A DNA stretch of 64,000 nucleotides from Methylophaga thalassica MP (GCF_000214595.1 NZ_AFIG01000003.1:761288-825287); one strand, 5' to 3'. Shown: positions 36,797 to 45,923, numbered from the stretch's first letter. The notes: generated from the letters alone by a model not told the origin. Numbers and translations are program-made.

Positions 36797-36893
36797 TTAT
36801 TAACAGGTAACTGATAGTAATGAGCGAGATTTATTCCCCCTCAAATAGCACAACTATCATTACCACAATCTCATTGTAATGAGGAAGTTGACT
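36797..36893 (+). promoter_or_regulatory. Expression platform and ribosome-binding site of metK
   Basis: After the aptamer, CATTAC near 36857 can pair with GTAATG near 36876, directly beside GAGGAAG, the metK ribosome-binding site. An alternative pairing of an earlier AATGAG (about 36818) with CTCATT (about 36870) would break that hairpin and free the site. This suggests control of translation start rather than termination; no T run is present. Confidence 0.5.
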
Positions 36894-38054
36894 ATGAGTA
36901 GCAATTATCTTTTCACTTCTGAATCTGTATCGGAAGGGCATCCAGACAAAGTTGCCGATCAAATTTCAGATGCTATCCTGGATGAAATTCTTCGTCAGGA
37001 TCCCCATGCTCGCGTTGCTTGCGAAACCTTAGTAAAAACTGGCACCGCCATTGTTGCAGGTGAAATCAGTACATCGGCATGGGTCGATCTGGAAGATGTC
37101 GTTCGTAAAACGATCACAGATATCGGTTATAACAGCTCCGATGTTGGTTTCGATGGCCAAACTTGTGCTGTTATGTCATTGATCGGTAAACAATCCTCTG
37201 ACATCGCGATGGGTGTAGACAGAGACACCGAAGAAAATCAGGGTGCCGGCGATCAGGGCCTGATGTTTGGTTATGCCAGTAACGAAACCGACGTCTTAAT
37301 GCCCGCGCCCATTACCTATGCACATCGTTTGGTCAAACGCCAATCTGAAGTTCGCAAAAATGGCGAATTGAGCTGGTTACGTCCGGATGCGAAAAGTCAG
37401 GTCACATTTGTTTACCAAGATGGTAAGCCAGTCGGTATTGATGCTGTTGTCTTATCAACACAGCATAGTCCGGATATTTCACAAGCGGATCTGCATGAAG
37501 CCGTCATGGAAAGCATTATCAAACCGACGCTGCCTGCTGAATGGTTGTCTGCCAATACAAAAATCCATATCAATCCTACCGGCCAATTCATTATCGGTGG
37601 TCCTGTCGGTGACTGTGGTCTGACAGGAAGAAAAATCATTGTCGATACCTACGGCGGCATGGCTCGTCATGGTGGTGGGGCTTTCTCTGGTAAAGATCCA
37701 TCAAAAGTCGATCGTAGTGCCGCTTATGCAGGCCGTTATGTGGCGAAAAATATCGTTGCCGCCGGTTTAGCAGATCGCTGTGAGATTCAGGTGTCTTATG
37801 CAATTGGTGTTGCCGACCCAACATCAATTAGTGTTGAGACATTCGGTACTGGAAAAATTTCTCAAGAGAAGCTGGTCGCGCTGGTACGTGAACACTTTGA
37901 TTTACGTCCGGTTGGCTTAATTAAGATGCTTGATTTGATCAAACCGATCTATCAACCAACAGCAGCATACGGTCACTTTGGTCGTGAAGATGTTGATTTT
38001 AGTTGGGAAAGAACGGATATGGCAGAAGTATTACGCGATGCTGCCGGTTTATAA
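36894..38054 (+). CDS. metK: S-adenosylmethionine synthetase
   Basis: Makes S-adenosylmethionine from methionine and ATP. The 386-residue protein contains [40 protein letters not shown] and [19 protein letters not shown], the ATP-phosphate loop of the family. The start is the ATG at 36894, eight bases after AGGA; an in-frame ATG five codons earlier overlaps that site and is not used. It is the first gene after the SAH riboswitch and is followed by ahcY after 21 bases. Confidence 0.97.
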   Translation: MSSNYLFTSESVSEGHPDKVADQISDAILDEILRQDPHARVACETLVKTGTAIVAGEISTSAWVDLEDVVRKTITDIGYNSSDVGFDGQTCAVMSLIGKQSSDIAMGVDRDTEENQGAGDQGLMFGYASNETDVLMPAPITYAHRLVKRQSEVRKNGELSWLRPDAKSQVTFVYQDGKPVGIDAVVLSTQHSPDISQADLHEAVMESIIKPTLPAEWLSANTKIHINPTGQFIIGGPVGDCGLTGRKIIVDTYGGMARHGGGAFSGKDPSKVDRSAAYAGRYVAKNIVAAGLADRCEIQVSYAIGVADPTSISVETFGTGKISQEKLVALVREHFDLRPVGLIKMLDLIKPIYQPTAAYGHFGREDVDFSWERTDMAEVLRDAAGL

Positions 38055-38075
38055 AAGAATTTGAGGAAATGAACG

Positions 38076-39386
38076 ATGGAATCACCAATAGAAAACTTAA
38101 CACCTGACTACAAAGTTGCAGACATCAGCCTGGCTAAATGGGGTCATCAAGAAATTAAAATTGCTGAAAGCGAAATGCCAGGATTAATGGCATTACGTGA
38201 AGAATATGCAGGCCAAGCACCACTGAAAGGTGCACGCATTGCTGGTTGCTTACACATGACAATCCAGACCGCTGTGTTAATTGAAACACTGGTCGAACTC
38301 GGCGCTGAAGTTCGCTGGTCATCGTGCAATATTTTCTCCACACAGGATCATGCTGCAGCGGCTATTGCTGATCAGGGTATTCCGGTATTTGCCTGGAAAG
38401 GTGAAACAGAAGAAGAAGCCATCTGGTGTATCGAACAAACGATCATGGGTCCAGACAACTGGCGTCCTAACCTGATTCTGGATGATGGTGGTGACTTAAC
38501 CCAAATCATGCATGATAAATATCCAGAATTATTAAAAGACGTTAAAGGTCTGTCGGAAGAAACCACTACAGGTGTTCACCGTCTGTATGAAATGATGAAA
38601 GCAGGTACATTAAAAGTGCCAGCCATCAATGTGAACGACTCAGTGACCAAATCTAAATTTGATAATTTATACGGCTGTCGTGAGTCATTACTGGACGGTA
38701 TTAAACGTGCTACTGACGTGATGATCGCCGGTAAAATCTGTGTTGTTTTAGGTTACGGTGATGTGGGTAAAGGCTGTGCTCAAGCGTTCCGAGGAATGGG
38801 TGCGACCGTTTTTGTCACTGAAATTGATCCCATCTGTGCGCTTCAAGCCAGCATGGAAGGCTACCGTATTGTCTCTATGGATGATGTTGCTGCTATGGGT
38901 GATATTTTTGTCACCACTACCGGTAATATTGACGTTATCAATCACGGTCATATGCTGAAGATGAAAAATGAAGCGATCGTTTGTAACATCGGTCACTTTG
39001 ATTCTGAAATTGATGTCGCTTCATTACGTAAATACGAATGGGAAAATATTAAACCTCAGGTAGACCATGTCATTTTCCCTGACGGCAAACGTATTATCCT
39101 GCTTGCAGAAGGTCGTCTGGTTAACCTCGGTTGTGCAACGGGTCATCCAAGTTTTGTGATGTCTGCTTCATTCACCAATCAGGTCATGGCACAAATTGAA
39201 CTCTGGCAGAACGCTGACAATTATGAAAATAAAGTCTACGTTTTACCGAAGAAACTGGATGAAAAAGTCGCACAACTGCACTTAGGTCGAATTGGTGCCA
39301 ACCTCACCACCCTGACTGATGCACAAGCGAAATATCTGGGACTGGAAAAAACAGGTCCGTTCAAGCCTGAACATTACAGATATTAA
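38076..39386 (+). CDS. ahcY: Adenosylhomocysteinase
   Basis: Splits S-adenosylhomocysteine into adenosine and homocysteine with a tightly bound NAD. The 436-residue product shows [32 protein letters not shown], the catalytic region [12 protein letters not shown], the NAD-binding loop [15 protein letters not shown] and the C-terminal end [10 protein letters not shown] that reaches into the neighbouring subunit. It follows metK closely, so it shares the SAH riboswitch, which makes sense as this enzyme removes SAH. A strong hairpin 14 bases after the stop separates it from metF. Confidence 0.98.
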   Translation: MESPIENLTPDYKVADISLAKWGHQEIKIAESEMPGLMALREEYAGQAPLKGARIAGCLHMTIQTAVLIETLVELGAEVRWSSCNIFSTQDHAAAAIADQGIPVFAWKGETEEEAIWCIEQTIMGPDNWRPNLILDDGGDLTQIMHDKYPELLKDVKGLSEETTTGVHRLYEMMKAGTLKVPAINVNDSVTKSKFDNLYGCRESLLDGIKRATDVMIAGKICVVLGYGDVGKGCAQAFRGMGATVFVTEIDPICALQASMEGYRIVSMDDVAAMGDIFVTTTGNIDVINHGHMLKMKNEAIVCNIGHFDSEIDVASLRKYEWENIKPQVDHVIFPDGKRIILLAEGRLVNLGCATGHPSFVMSASFTNQVMAQIELWQNADNYENKVYVLPKKLDEKVAQLHLGRIGANLTTLTDAQAKYLGLEKTGPFKPEHYRY

Positions 39387-39400
39387 TCTTTAATCAATGT

Positions 39401-39430
39401 AAAACTGGGCTGGTTTATCAGCCCAGTTTT
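39401..39430 (+). terminator. Hairpin between ahcY and metF
   Basis: AAAACTGGGCTG (39401-39412) pairs perfectly over 12 bases with CAGCCCAGTTTT (39419-39430). The trailing T run of four inside the stem followed by CTAATTT makes it terminator-like. It may reduce read-through into metF. Confidence 0.8.
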
Positions 39431-39448
39431 CTAATTTAAGTTACTGAT

Positions 39449-40300
39449 ATGGCAAAAAATCTCACACTGAGTTGCGAATTCTTCCCGCCCAAAACTGAAA
39501 AAGGCATTGCTAATTTAAGCGCTGTCAGAGAAAAGCTTGTGCCACTGAAGCCTGAGTTTTTTTCCGTCACCTTTGGTGCTGGAGGTTCAACACAAGACAA
39601 TACTATGGATGCGGTAATAGACATCCAAAAACAGCATGCAGTGACTAATATTGATGCAGCACCCCATCTTTCTTGTGTGGGCTCTTCCGCTGAACGTATC
39701 CGTGCTCTCCTTGATACCTATCGCAATAATAATATCCATCGTATCGTCGCACTTCGTGGTGATTTGCCTTCAGGTATGCAAGCACCTGGTGACTTTCGTT
39801 ATGCCAATGAGCTGGTTGAGTTTATTCGTGCAGAGACGGGAGACTTTTTCACCATTGAAGTAGCTGCCTACCCTGAAGTTCATCCGCAAGCTCAATCTGC
39901 AGAGGATGACCTGATTAATTTCAAGCGAAAAGTCGATGCAGGCGCAAATAGTGCTATCACACAGTATTTTTACAATATTGATGCTTACCGCTATTTTGTT
40001 GATAACTGTCAGAAACATGGCATAGACATCCCGATTATTCCAGGGATTATGCCCATTAATAATTTCACCCAACTAGCTCGATTTTCAGCAAATTGTGGTG
40101 CAGAAATCCCGCGTTGGTTACGTAAAAAACTTGAAGCATTTTATGATGATAGCGCTTCAATGAATGCTTTCACTGTTGATTTTTTGACTGACTTTACTCA
40201 GCAGCTAATCGAGCTCGGTGTACCCGGCATTCATTTTTACACGATGAATAAAGTTGACCCGACTCTGACTATTTGTGATCGTTTAGGGCTGATTAAATAA
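39449..40300 (+). CDS. metF: 5,10-methylenetetrahydrofolate reductase
   Basis: Flavoprotein that reduces methylene-THF to methyl-THF, the methyl donor for remaking methionine. The 283-residue barrel has LSCEFFPPKTEKG at the start with its catalytic Glu, VTFGAGGSTQDNTMD, ALRGDLP, and IPGIMPINNFTQL. A C-terminal HFYTMNK ends the barrel. Along with metK and ahcY it completes the local methyl-cycle set; the methionine synthase is not in the window. It lies 62 bases after ahcY, beyond a hairpin, with TAAGTTACTGAT before the ATG and no strong ribosome site. Confidence 0.96.
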   Translation: MAKNLTLSCEFFPPKTEKGIANLSAVREKLVPLKPEFFSVTFGAGGSTQDNTMDAVIDIQKQHAVTNIDAAPHLSCVGSSAERIRALLDTYRNNNIHRIVALRGDLPSGMQAPGDFRYANELVEFIRAETGDFFTIEVAAYPEVHPQAQSAEDDLINFKRKVDAGANSAITQYFYNIDAYRYFVDNCQKHGIDIPIIPGIMPINNFTQLARFSANCGAEIPRWLRKKLEAFYDDSASMNAFTVDFLTDFTQQLIELGVPGIHFYTMNKVDPTLTICDRLGLIK

Positions 40301-40336
40301 ATCTTGAGTTAAGATTTTGTATGTAGCTGTAGGCAA

Positions 40337-40351
40337 TGGCACAAGACTTGC
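40337..40351 (+). promoter_or_regulatory. Consensus sigma54 promoter upstream of rpoN
   Basis: TGGCAC, five bases, TTGC: a full match to the -24/-12 consensus, with GG and GC ten bases apart. Transcription would begin near 40363, about 32 bases before the rpoN start codon. It points to rpoN and the genes after it being under sigma54 itself. An enhancer-binding site would have to lie within metF or in the short gap after it. Confidence 0.8.
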
Positions 40352-40394
40352 GGTAACATATTTACATGGTCGTAAAAACACATAAAGAATTCTC

Positions 40395-41849
40395 GTGAAA
40401 CCCTCATTACAGCTGCGTGTAGGCCAGAGTCTATCGATGACTCCGCAATTACAGCAAGCCATTCGTTTGCTGCAATTGTCGTCGCTTGAGTTACAGACAG
40501 AAATTCAGGAAGCGCTGGAGAGCAATCCTTTACTCGAAGTGGAAGAAGACTTTGACTTCGATGAGAACGCACGTAAACCAAGCACTGAAGATCAAACAAG
40601 TCGTGAAATCAGTGAACTTGAAAATCAAAACATTCCTGAAGATCTGCCCGTCGATAGTCAATGGGAAGATACCTACGATTATCAGCCTATCAGCACTAAT
40701 AACAGCAATGTTATCCATGATGGTGATATGGAAAGGGAAAATCAGGATGAAAGCACCGATTCACTGCAGCAACATCTGCTCTGGCAAATGCGGCTGACTC
40801 ATTTCACAGAAATTGAAGAAGCCATCGCGACAACCATCATTGACTCGATTGAAGATGATGGTTATCTCAAAACATCATTAGAAGAGATTCAAGCGAGTTT
40901 AGGTGAAGAGTTTGCTGAAATAGAGCTGGATGAAATCGAAACGGTGCTGCATCGTATTCAGCACTTTGATCCCGTCGGAGTGGCAGCCCGTGATTTACGC
41001 GAGTGTTTGCTGATACAACTTCGTGTTTATGAAGAATCAGGTTTACCTCATATTGATCTGATGAAAGAGCTTATCGATAAACATCTCGATACTCTGGCCA
41101 AACGTGACTATGCCCAAATCAAACGTGCTCTGAAAGTCTCAGATGATGAACTCACCGAATTGGTTCGTTCCATTCAGCTGTTAAACCCTCGTCCTGGCAG
41201 TCAAATTCAAACAGATACCACGGAATATATTGTTCCAGATGTCTATGCAAGAAAGCTTAAGGGCCAATGGGTGCTCTCACTCAATCCCGATAATGCACCG
41301 CGTTTACAAATTGCCGAACATTATGCGCAACTCATTAATCGAGCCGATAACAGCGCAGAAAATACCTACCTGAAAAATAATTTGCAGGAAGCACGCTGGT
41401 TTCTAAAAAGCTTACAAAGTCGCAATGAAACCCTATTAAAAGTGACCGAAGCGATCATCGAAAGACAAAAAGATTTTCTCGACTTTGGTGAAGAAGCCAT
41501 GAAACCGCTAGTTTTAGCTGATATTGCTGAAACTGTAGAAATGCATGAATCCACAATTTCCCGTGTAACAACCCGCAAATACCTCCATACACCGAGAGGA
41601 ATTTTTGAACTGAAATACTTTTTCTCCAGTCATGTCAGCACAGATGCCGGCGGAGAATGTTCAGCTACAGCCATTCGCGCTATCATCAAGAAACTGGTTG
41701 CCGCAGAAAATCCACGGAAACCATTGAGCGACAGTAAAATTGCCGATATCCTCGGAGAACAAGGCATTAATGTCGCCAGACGGACAATTGCAAAATATCG
41801 TGAAACGTTGGCAATAGCGCCATCGAATGAGCGAAAACGACTGGTGTAA
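40395..41849 (+). CDS. rpoN: RNA polymerase sigma54 factor
   Basis: The alternative sigma factor for -24/-12 promoters, needing an AAA+ activator. The 484-residue protein has region I, rich in Gln and Leu (QLQQAIRLLQLSSLELQTEI), an acidic region II (about 50-120), the core-binding and HTH regions, and the C-terminal RpoN box ARRTIAKYRE. GTG at 40395 is the start, giving the usual MKPSLQLRVGQSL. It begins the conserved cluster rpoN-hpf-ptsN-hprK. Targets likely include the nitrogen operon at 16.4 kb and, from the promoter just upstream, rpoN itself. Confidence 0.97.
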   Translation: MKPSLQLRVGQSLSMTPQLQQAIRLLQLSSLELQTEIQEALESNPLLEVEEDFDFDENARKPSTEDQTSREISELENQNIPEDLPVDSQWEDTYDYQPISTNNSNVIHDGDMERENQDESTDSLQQHLLWQMRLTHFTEIEEAIATTIIDSIEDDGYLKTSLEEIQASLGEEFAEIELDEIETVLHRIQHFDPVGVAARDLRECLLIQLRVYEESGLPHIDLMKELIDKHLDTLAKRDYAQIKRALKVSDDELTELVRSIQLLNPRPGSQIQTDTTEYIVPDVYARKLKGQWVLSLNPDNAPRLQIAEHYAQLINRADNSAENTYLKNNLQEARWFLKSLQSRNETLLKVTEAIIERQKDFLDFGEEAMKPLVLADIAETVEMHESTISRVTTRKYLHTPRGIFELKYFFSSHVSTDAGGECSATAIRAIIKKLVAAENPRKPLSDSKIADILGEQGINVARRTIAKYRETLAIAPSNERKRLV

Positions 41850-41884
41850 ACCAGTTATCATCACTCAATAAGGAGTCCATCATT

Positions 41885-42211
41885 ATGCAGTTAAATTTAA
41901 GCGGACAACATATCGAAATCACTGACAGCTTACGCGATCACGTCAACAAAAAATTCGAAAAATTGACTCGCCATTTTGATCACATGACCAATGTTCATGT
42001 TGTGTTATCAGTAGAAAAACAACGTCAGAAAGCAGAAGCCACTGTTCATGTAAGTGGTGCTGATTTGTTCGCCTCAGATGAAAATGAAAACATGTACTCT
42101 GCTATTGAGAATTTGGTGGCTAAACTTGATCGCCAAATCATCAAGCATAAAGATAAAATCACCGATCATCATCAATCTGTCGGTGCCGATATGAAGCACA
42201 ACGTCAACTAA
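41885..42211 (+). CDS. hpf: Ribosome hibernation promoting factor, short form
   Basis: Binds the 30S decoding region and helps form inactive 100S ribosomes when growth slows. The 108-residue protein has the family start MQLNLSGQHIEITDSLRDHV, EKQRQKAEATVHVSGADLFA and the Asp/Glu-rich DENENMYSAIENLVAKLDRQ stretch, and is the short (HPF) type without the dimer domain. AAGGAG precedes it. The position after rpoN is typical, and it is probably transcribed with rpoN. Confidence 0.96.
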   Translation: MQLNLSGQHIEITDSLRDHVNKKFEKLTRHFDHMTNVHVVLSVEKQRQKAEATVHVSGADLFASDENENMYSAIENLVAKLDRQIIKHKDKITDHHQSVGADMKHNVN

Positions 42212-42224
42212 ACGAGATTTTTTT

Positions 42225-42686
42225 ATGCTAATTGCCGCATTATTGGTTAATGCTGACAGTATCAGCTTTCATGACAATGCCACGAGCAAAAAGAAAGTAC
42301 TGGAAAACTTAAGTCAAAAGTTAGCCAGTAATACTAACGCGACAACAGCAGAAAAAATATTCCAGGTCTTATTGGAACGTGAACGGCTCGGAAGTACGGG
42401 CCTCGGTAAGGGCGTGGCTATCCCCCACGCCCGGGTTCCGGGCTTAACACATACCATTGCTGCTATGCTGACACTGGAAACGCCAGTGCCGTTTGAGTCT
42501 GTCGATAATCAACCCATCGATATTGCTTTTGGTTTACTCGTACCAGAAGAAGATACAGATCATCACCTACAGCATTTATCACGTCTTGTTACTCTATTTC
42601 GTGATCCTGATATCTGTCAGAAGTTGCGTAACGCAACAAGCGCCGAGCAAATTTTCGAACTACTCCTTTCTATCGACGAAGATTAA
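42225..42686 (+). CDS. ptsN: Nitrogen-regulatory EIIA protein PtsN
   Basis: Phosphocarrier of the nitrogen PTS. The 153-residue EIIA(Ntr) protein accepts phosphate from HPr/NPr on the His in GKGVAIPHARVPGL and, in other bacteria, adjusts potassium uptake, phosphate sensing and nitrogen genes. The motif ERERLGSTGLGKGVAIPHA is complete. It lies 13 bases after hpf and two bases before hprK. No PTS sugar permease is in the window, so the chain is regulatory. Confidence 0.95.
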   Translation: MLIAALLVNADSISFHDNATSKKKVLENLSQKLASNTNATTAEKIFQVLLERERLGSTGLGKGVAIPHARVPGLTHTIAAMLTLETPVPFESVDNQPIDIAFGLLVPEEDTDHHLQHLSRLVTLFRDPDICQKLRNATSAEQIFELLLSIDED

Positions 42687-42688
42687 CC

Positions 42689-43207
42689 ATGGCCCAGGCA
42701 ATACAAACCAACTCACACTATGGAGTAATGGTTTGTGTCAATGGCTCAGGCGTATTGATTAGCGGTTCCCCCGGCATAGGGAAAAGTAGTCTGGCTTTGC
42801 AGTTAATCATTGAAGGTCATCAATTAGTCGCTGATGATGTGATTGACCTCACTATTGAAAAAAATCAACTTATTGGTCGTTCTCCCTCACTATTAAAAAG
42901 CCTGCTTAACACACGTGAACTTGGCACCATTAATATCGAACACCAGTTTGGTCCAGCACATGTCACTGATTATGCTTCGCTTCACTATCAGCTGATCCTG
43001 CATGAAAAATTAACACTGGATAGTCAGTTGGAAGGCAACCAAAGCAATCAAACTATTCTTGGTATTAATATTCCAACACTACATTTGTCGTTATCTAATC
43101 CGGTACCAGTGCTCATTCGCCTGTTAACCTGGTTAAACATACAACAGTCAACAAATGATGCCAATGAACAGTTAAAATATCGCCAACTACAGCAAATTCA
43201 GCAGTGA
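42689..43207 (+). CDS. hprK: HPr kinase/phosphorylase, short catalytic form
   Basis: A 172-residue protein equal to the C-terminal kinase domain of HprK, lacking the N-terminal domain of the ~310-residue Gram-positive enzyme. Walker A is SGSPGIGKSSLALQL, LVADDVIDLT gives the Asp pair, and TRELGTINIEHQFG corresponds to the signature loop. Short forms of this type are known in proteobacteria. It would phosphorylate HPr on Ser, and the HPr at 43.7 kb has that Ser. In many relatives rapZ follows; here a 117-base gap with a hairpin follows instead. Confidence 0.85.
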   Translation: MAQAIQTNSHYGVMVCVNGSGVLISGSPGIGKSSLALQLIIEGHQLVADDVIDLTIEKNQLIGRSPSLLKSLLNTRELGTINIEHQFGPAHVTDYASLHYQLILHEKLTLDSQLEGNQSNQTILGINIPTLHLSLSNPVPVLIRLLTWLNIQQSTNDANEQLKYRQLQQIQQ

Positions 43208-43293
43208 TGATTTCACATTAACTTGATGACATGCGGTATATCCATTACATTCATTACCGTTACAAGACAGAGGCTGAGCCGATTTGTCTATAT

Positions 43294-43313
43294 ACAGCTT
43301 TGGCTGTTTTTTT
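43294..43313 (+). terminator. Weak terminator before the EIIA-Man gene
   Basis: ACAGC pairs with GCTGT around TTTG and is followed by seven T. The stem is only five pairs. It lies at the place where rapZ is found in many relatives, and just before the ribosome-binding region (GAGAGC) of the next gene. Confidence 0.6.
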
Positions 43314-43324
43314 AGAGAGCTAAT

Positions 43325-43732
43325 ATGACCGTAGGCATTTTACTTGTTTCGCACAATAACATCGGGACAGAGCTGATTAACACTGCACGCCAGATGTTAT
43401 CTTGTTGCCCGCTTCCCACCAAAGTGATTTCAATCCAGACCAAAGACAATCCTGAAGCAATACGTTTGGAAATGGATGAAGATCTAAAAAAACTTGATCA
43501 AGGTCACGGTATTCTCATACTGACTGACATGTTTGGCTCAACGCCAAGTAATATAGCCTGTGCAGTATCTGACAGAACAGATATCCGTGTTGTTTCAGGC
43601 TTAAACCTACCCATGTTGATACGCGTTTTAAACTACCCAGCCCTAAACTTAGAAGAACTTGAAATCAAAGCCTTGAGTGGCGGTCAAGAAGGTGTAGTTC
43701 GCTGTCATCACACAGGCTACTCAAGAAAATGA
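43325..43732 (+). CDS. PTS EIIA component, mannose family
   Basis: A 135-residue phosphocarrier of the EIIA-Man fold. The phospho-His is in ILLVSHNNIGTELI, and GHGILILTDMFGSTPSNIA carries the fold's GSTPSN motif. No EIIB, EIIC or EIID partner is present, as is common for this regulatory version in beta- and gammaproteobacteria. DhaM of dihydroxyacetone kinase shares the fold but lacks GSTPSN, so this is not DhaM by motif. Its stop overlaps the start of the HPr gene by four bases. Confidence 0.9.
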   Translation: MTVGILLVSHNNIGTELINTARQMLSCCPLPTKVISIQTKDNPEAIRLEMDEDLKKLDQGHGILILTDMFGSTPSNIACAVSDRTDIRVVSGLNLPMLIRVLNYPALNLEELEIKALSGGQEGVVRCHHTGYSRK

Positions 43733-43998
43733 TGACAAAAACATTCACAATTATTAATAAACTCGGCTTACATGCACGAGCAGCAGCTAAATTTGTCACT
43801 ACTGCTTCCGCTTATGATGCTGAGATTACCGTTACCAGAGAAAACAGAACAGTCAATGGTAAAAGCATCATGGGTGTGATGATGCTGGCTGCGGCAAAAG
43901 GATCACAAATCACTGTGACCGCTGAAGGTGATGATGCTGAACAGGCTTTGCAAGCGCTAGATACCCTTATTAATGATTTTTTTGGAGAAGGTGAATGA
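43729..43998 (+). CDS. ptsH: HPr family phosphocarrier protein
   Basis: An 89-residue HPr. The His that takes phosphate from EI is in KLGLHARAAAKF, and the regulatory Ser that HprK targets is in NGKSIMGVMML. Having both the Ser site and an hprK gene 1 kb upstream suggests a working Ser-phosphorylation branch. It overlaps the EIIA-Man gene before it and the ptsI gene after it by four bases each, so all three are tightly coupled. It may be called NPr by function. Confidence 0.95.
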   Translation: MMTKTFTIINKLGLHARAAAKFVTTASAYDAEITVTRENRTVNGKSIMGVMMLAAAKGSQITVTAEGDDAEQALQALDTLINDFFGEGE

Positions 43999-45743
43999 CG
44001 CTTGAGCTACAAGGAATTGGCGTCTCTCGCGGCATTGCTATGGGCCGAGCCCATATTCTTTTTCACAATCAGCCTGATGTCCGTGAATATTTAATCCCCG
44101 CCTTTGCAATAGAGCAAGAAGTCGACCGTTTTCTCGATGCCATTGATCAGGCAAGACAACAGTTAAAATCCATTCGTAATCATATTCCGGCCAATGCACC
44201 TGCTGACGTGACATCCTTCATTGATACCCATTTATTGATGTTGAATGACTCATCACTAAATAAGATTCCAGTAGATATGATCCGTCAGCGCCGCTGTAAT
44301 GCCGAATGGGCCTTACAGTTGCAACGTGATGCGTTGATTAACGTTTTTAATGAGATGGATGATCCTTATCTGCGTACACGTCGAGATGACGTTGATCATG
44401 TGGTCAATCGAATTCACCGTATTCTGGCTGATCAGGAAGTCGCGGATCATGAAATTCCAGATGGTCGGCTAAAAGGCCATATTATTATTGCTGAAGACCT
44501 GACGCCAGCGGACACTGTGCTTATGCAGCACCAAGGTATTGTTGCCTTCGTGACAGAGCATGGTGGTGCGACGTCTCACACCACCATTCTGGCAAGAAGT
44601 CTGGGCATCCCGGCTATCGTCGGTGTCGAATCTGTTCGTCGTTATGTTCAGGATAATGAACCGCTGATTGTTGACGGTGAGACTGGCGTTATGTTGCTCG
44701 GGGCAGATGAACGCACACAGTATGAATATGAAGGCCGTTTAATTGCTTTTCGTGAACATATCTCATCGCTGAGTCGTTATAAGTCTCAACCCACAAAAAC
44801 ACGAGATGGTAAATCAGTCACATTGTTAGCCAATGCTGAGTTACCGGAAGATGTAACCACAATCAGCAGCGCCGGTGCGCAAGGTATTGGACTGTATCGT
44901 ACCGAGTTTTTGTACATGAACCGCCTGTCACCACCTGAGGAAGAAGAACAGTTATCGGCCTATCGCGATGTGGTTGAAGGCATGAATAATCAACCGGTGA
45001 CAATTCGAACATTCGATTTGGGGGCAGACAAAACCGTTGATGGTGGGCGTAACCTCAATCAAACTGTAGTGACTAACCCAGCTTTAGGTATGCGCGCCAT
45101 TCGATTATGCCTGAGCCAACCTGCCATGTTCCGCACCCAACTGCGCGCAATTCTTCGCGCTTCTGCTTTTGGCAAAATCAAAATCATGTTCCCGATGATT
45201 TCCACCATGAATGAACTGCTCCAAGCGAAGAACCTGCTTGAGCAATGTAAGCAGGAACTGGATAAAGAGCATCTTGAATACGATCATCATATTGAAGTGG
45301 GCGCCATGATTGAGATTCCGGCAAGTGCGGTTTGCGCAGAAATATTTGCGCAACAGGTAGACTTTCTCTCTATTGGTACCAATGACTTAATCCAGTACAC
45401 ACTGGCCATTGACCGTATTGATGATCATGTTAACTATCTTTATGACCCATTGCATCCAGCTGTATTACGTCTGATATATATGACGCTGCAGGCGGGAAAA
45501 CTGCATAATGTGGATGTGTCTATGTGTGGTGAAATGGCGGGTGACCCTCGTTATACAAGACTTCTACTGGCCATGGGATTAGAAAACTTCAGTATGCATC
45601 CCAATGCCATACTCGAAGTAAAACAGGTAATCAATGAAACTAACTTGAATGAACTCCCCGTTAACACATTGGATATTATGAATACCAGTGACCCACTAGA
45701 GCTGGATTTATTGCTTGAAAAAATTAACGGCCCGTCTCACTAA
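43995..45743 (+). CDS. ptsI: Phosphoenolpyruvate-protein phosphotransferase (EI)
   Basis: Starts the PTS chain by moving phosphate from PEP to HPr. The 582-residue protein has the HPr-binding helical domain (about 30-140), the phospho-His loop EHGGATSHTTILARSLGIPA, and the PEP-binding barrel with GIGLYRTEFLYM, FDLGADK, FPMIS, GAMIEIPASA and IGTNDLIQYTLA. There is no N-terminal GAF domain, so it is the sugar-type EI and not the NtrI (PtsP) type. In the absence of a sugar permease it feeds EIIA-Man and PtsN and reports the PEP/pyruvate ratio. Confidence 0.96.
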   Translation: MTLELQGIGVSRGIAMGRAHILFHNQPDVREYLIPAFAIEQEVDRFLDAIDQARQQLKSIRNHIPANAPADVTSFIDTHLLMLNDSSLNKIPVDMIRQRRCNAEWALQLQRDALINVFNEMDDPYLRTRRDDVDHVVNRIHRILADQEVADHEIPDGRLKGHIIIAEDLTPADTVLMQHQGIVAFVTEHGGATSHTTILARSLGIPAIVGVESVRRYVQDNEPLIVDGETGVMLLGADERTQYEYEGRLIAFREHISSLSRYKSQPTKTRDGKSVTLLANAELPEDVTTISSAGAQGIGLYRTEFLYMNRLSPPEEEEQLSAYRDVVEGMNNQPVTIRTFDLGADKTVDGGRNLNQTVVTNPALGMRAIRLCLSQPAMFRTQLRAILRASAFGKIKIMFPMISTMNELLQAKNLLEQCKQELDKEHLEYDHHIEVGAMIEIPASAVCAEIFAQQVDFLSIGTNDLIQYTLAIDRIDDHVNYLYDPLHPAVLRLIYMTLQAGKLHNVDVSMCGEMAGDPRYTRLLLAMGLENFSMHPNAILEVKQVINETNLNELPVNTLDIMNTSDPLELDLLLEKINGPSH

Positions 45744-45754
45744 ATAATGAACCT

Positions 45755-45791
45755 GTGCTGACACCAAATCGTATATTATGGGTGTCAGCAC
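45755..45791 (+). terminator. Hairpin after ptsI
   Basis: GTGCTGACACC (45755-45765) pairs perfectly over 11 bases with GGTGTCAGCAC (45781-45791) around a 15-base AT-rich loop. There is no T run behind it. It probably marks the end of the PTS transcript. The following 130 bases before mgtE hold nothing else that I can identify. Confidence 0.65.
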
Positions 45792-45923
45792 TCACCTTAT
45801 AAAACCTCTGAATCTCCTTAGTTTCTTTGCTCACGAAGCATTTCACGCTATTCAGCAAGTGGCAAGCAAGCTAGAATAAGCACTAATCACAATCCTAAAA
45901 ACCTCCGTTGTTGAGAACTGGAT

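Noticed and set aside
43325..43732. The EIIA-Man gene as the missing DhaM
   Set aside because: It carries the EIIA-Man GSTPSN motif, which DhaM lacks, and sits in the standard PTS order with HPr and EI, 20 kb from dhaK and dhaL.
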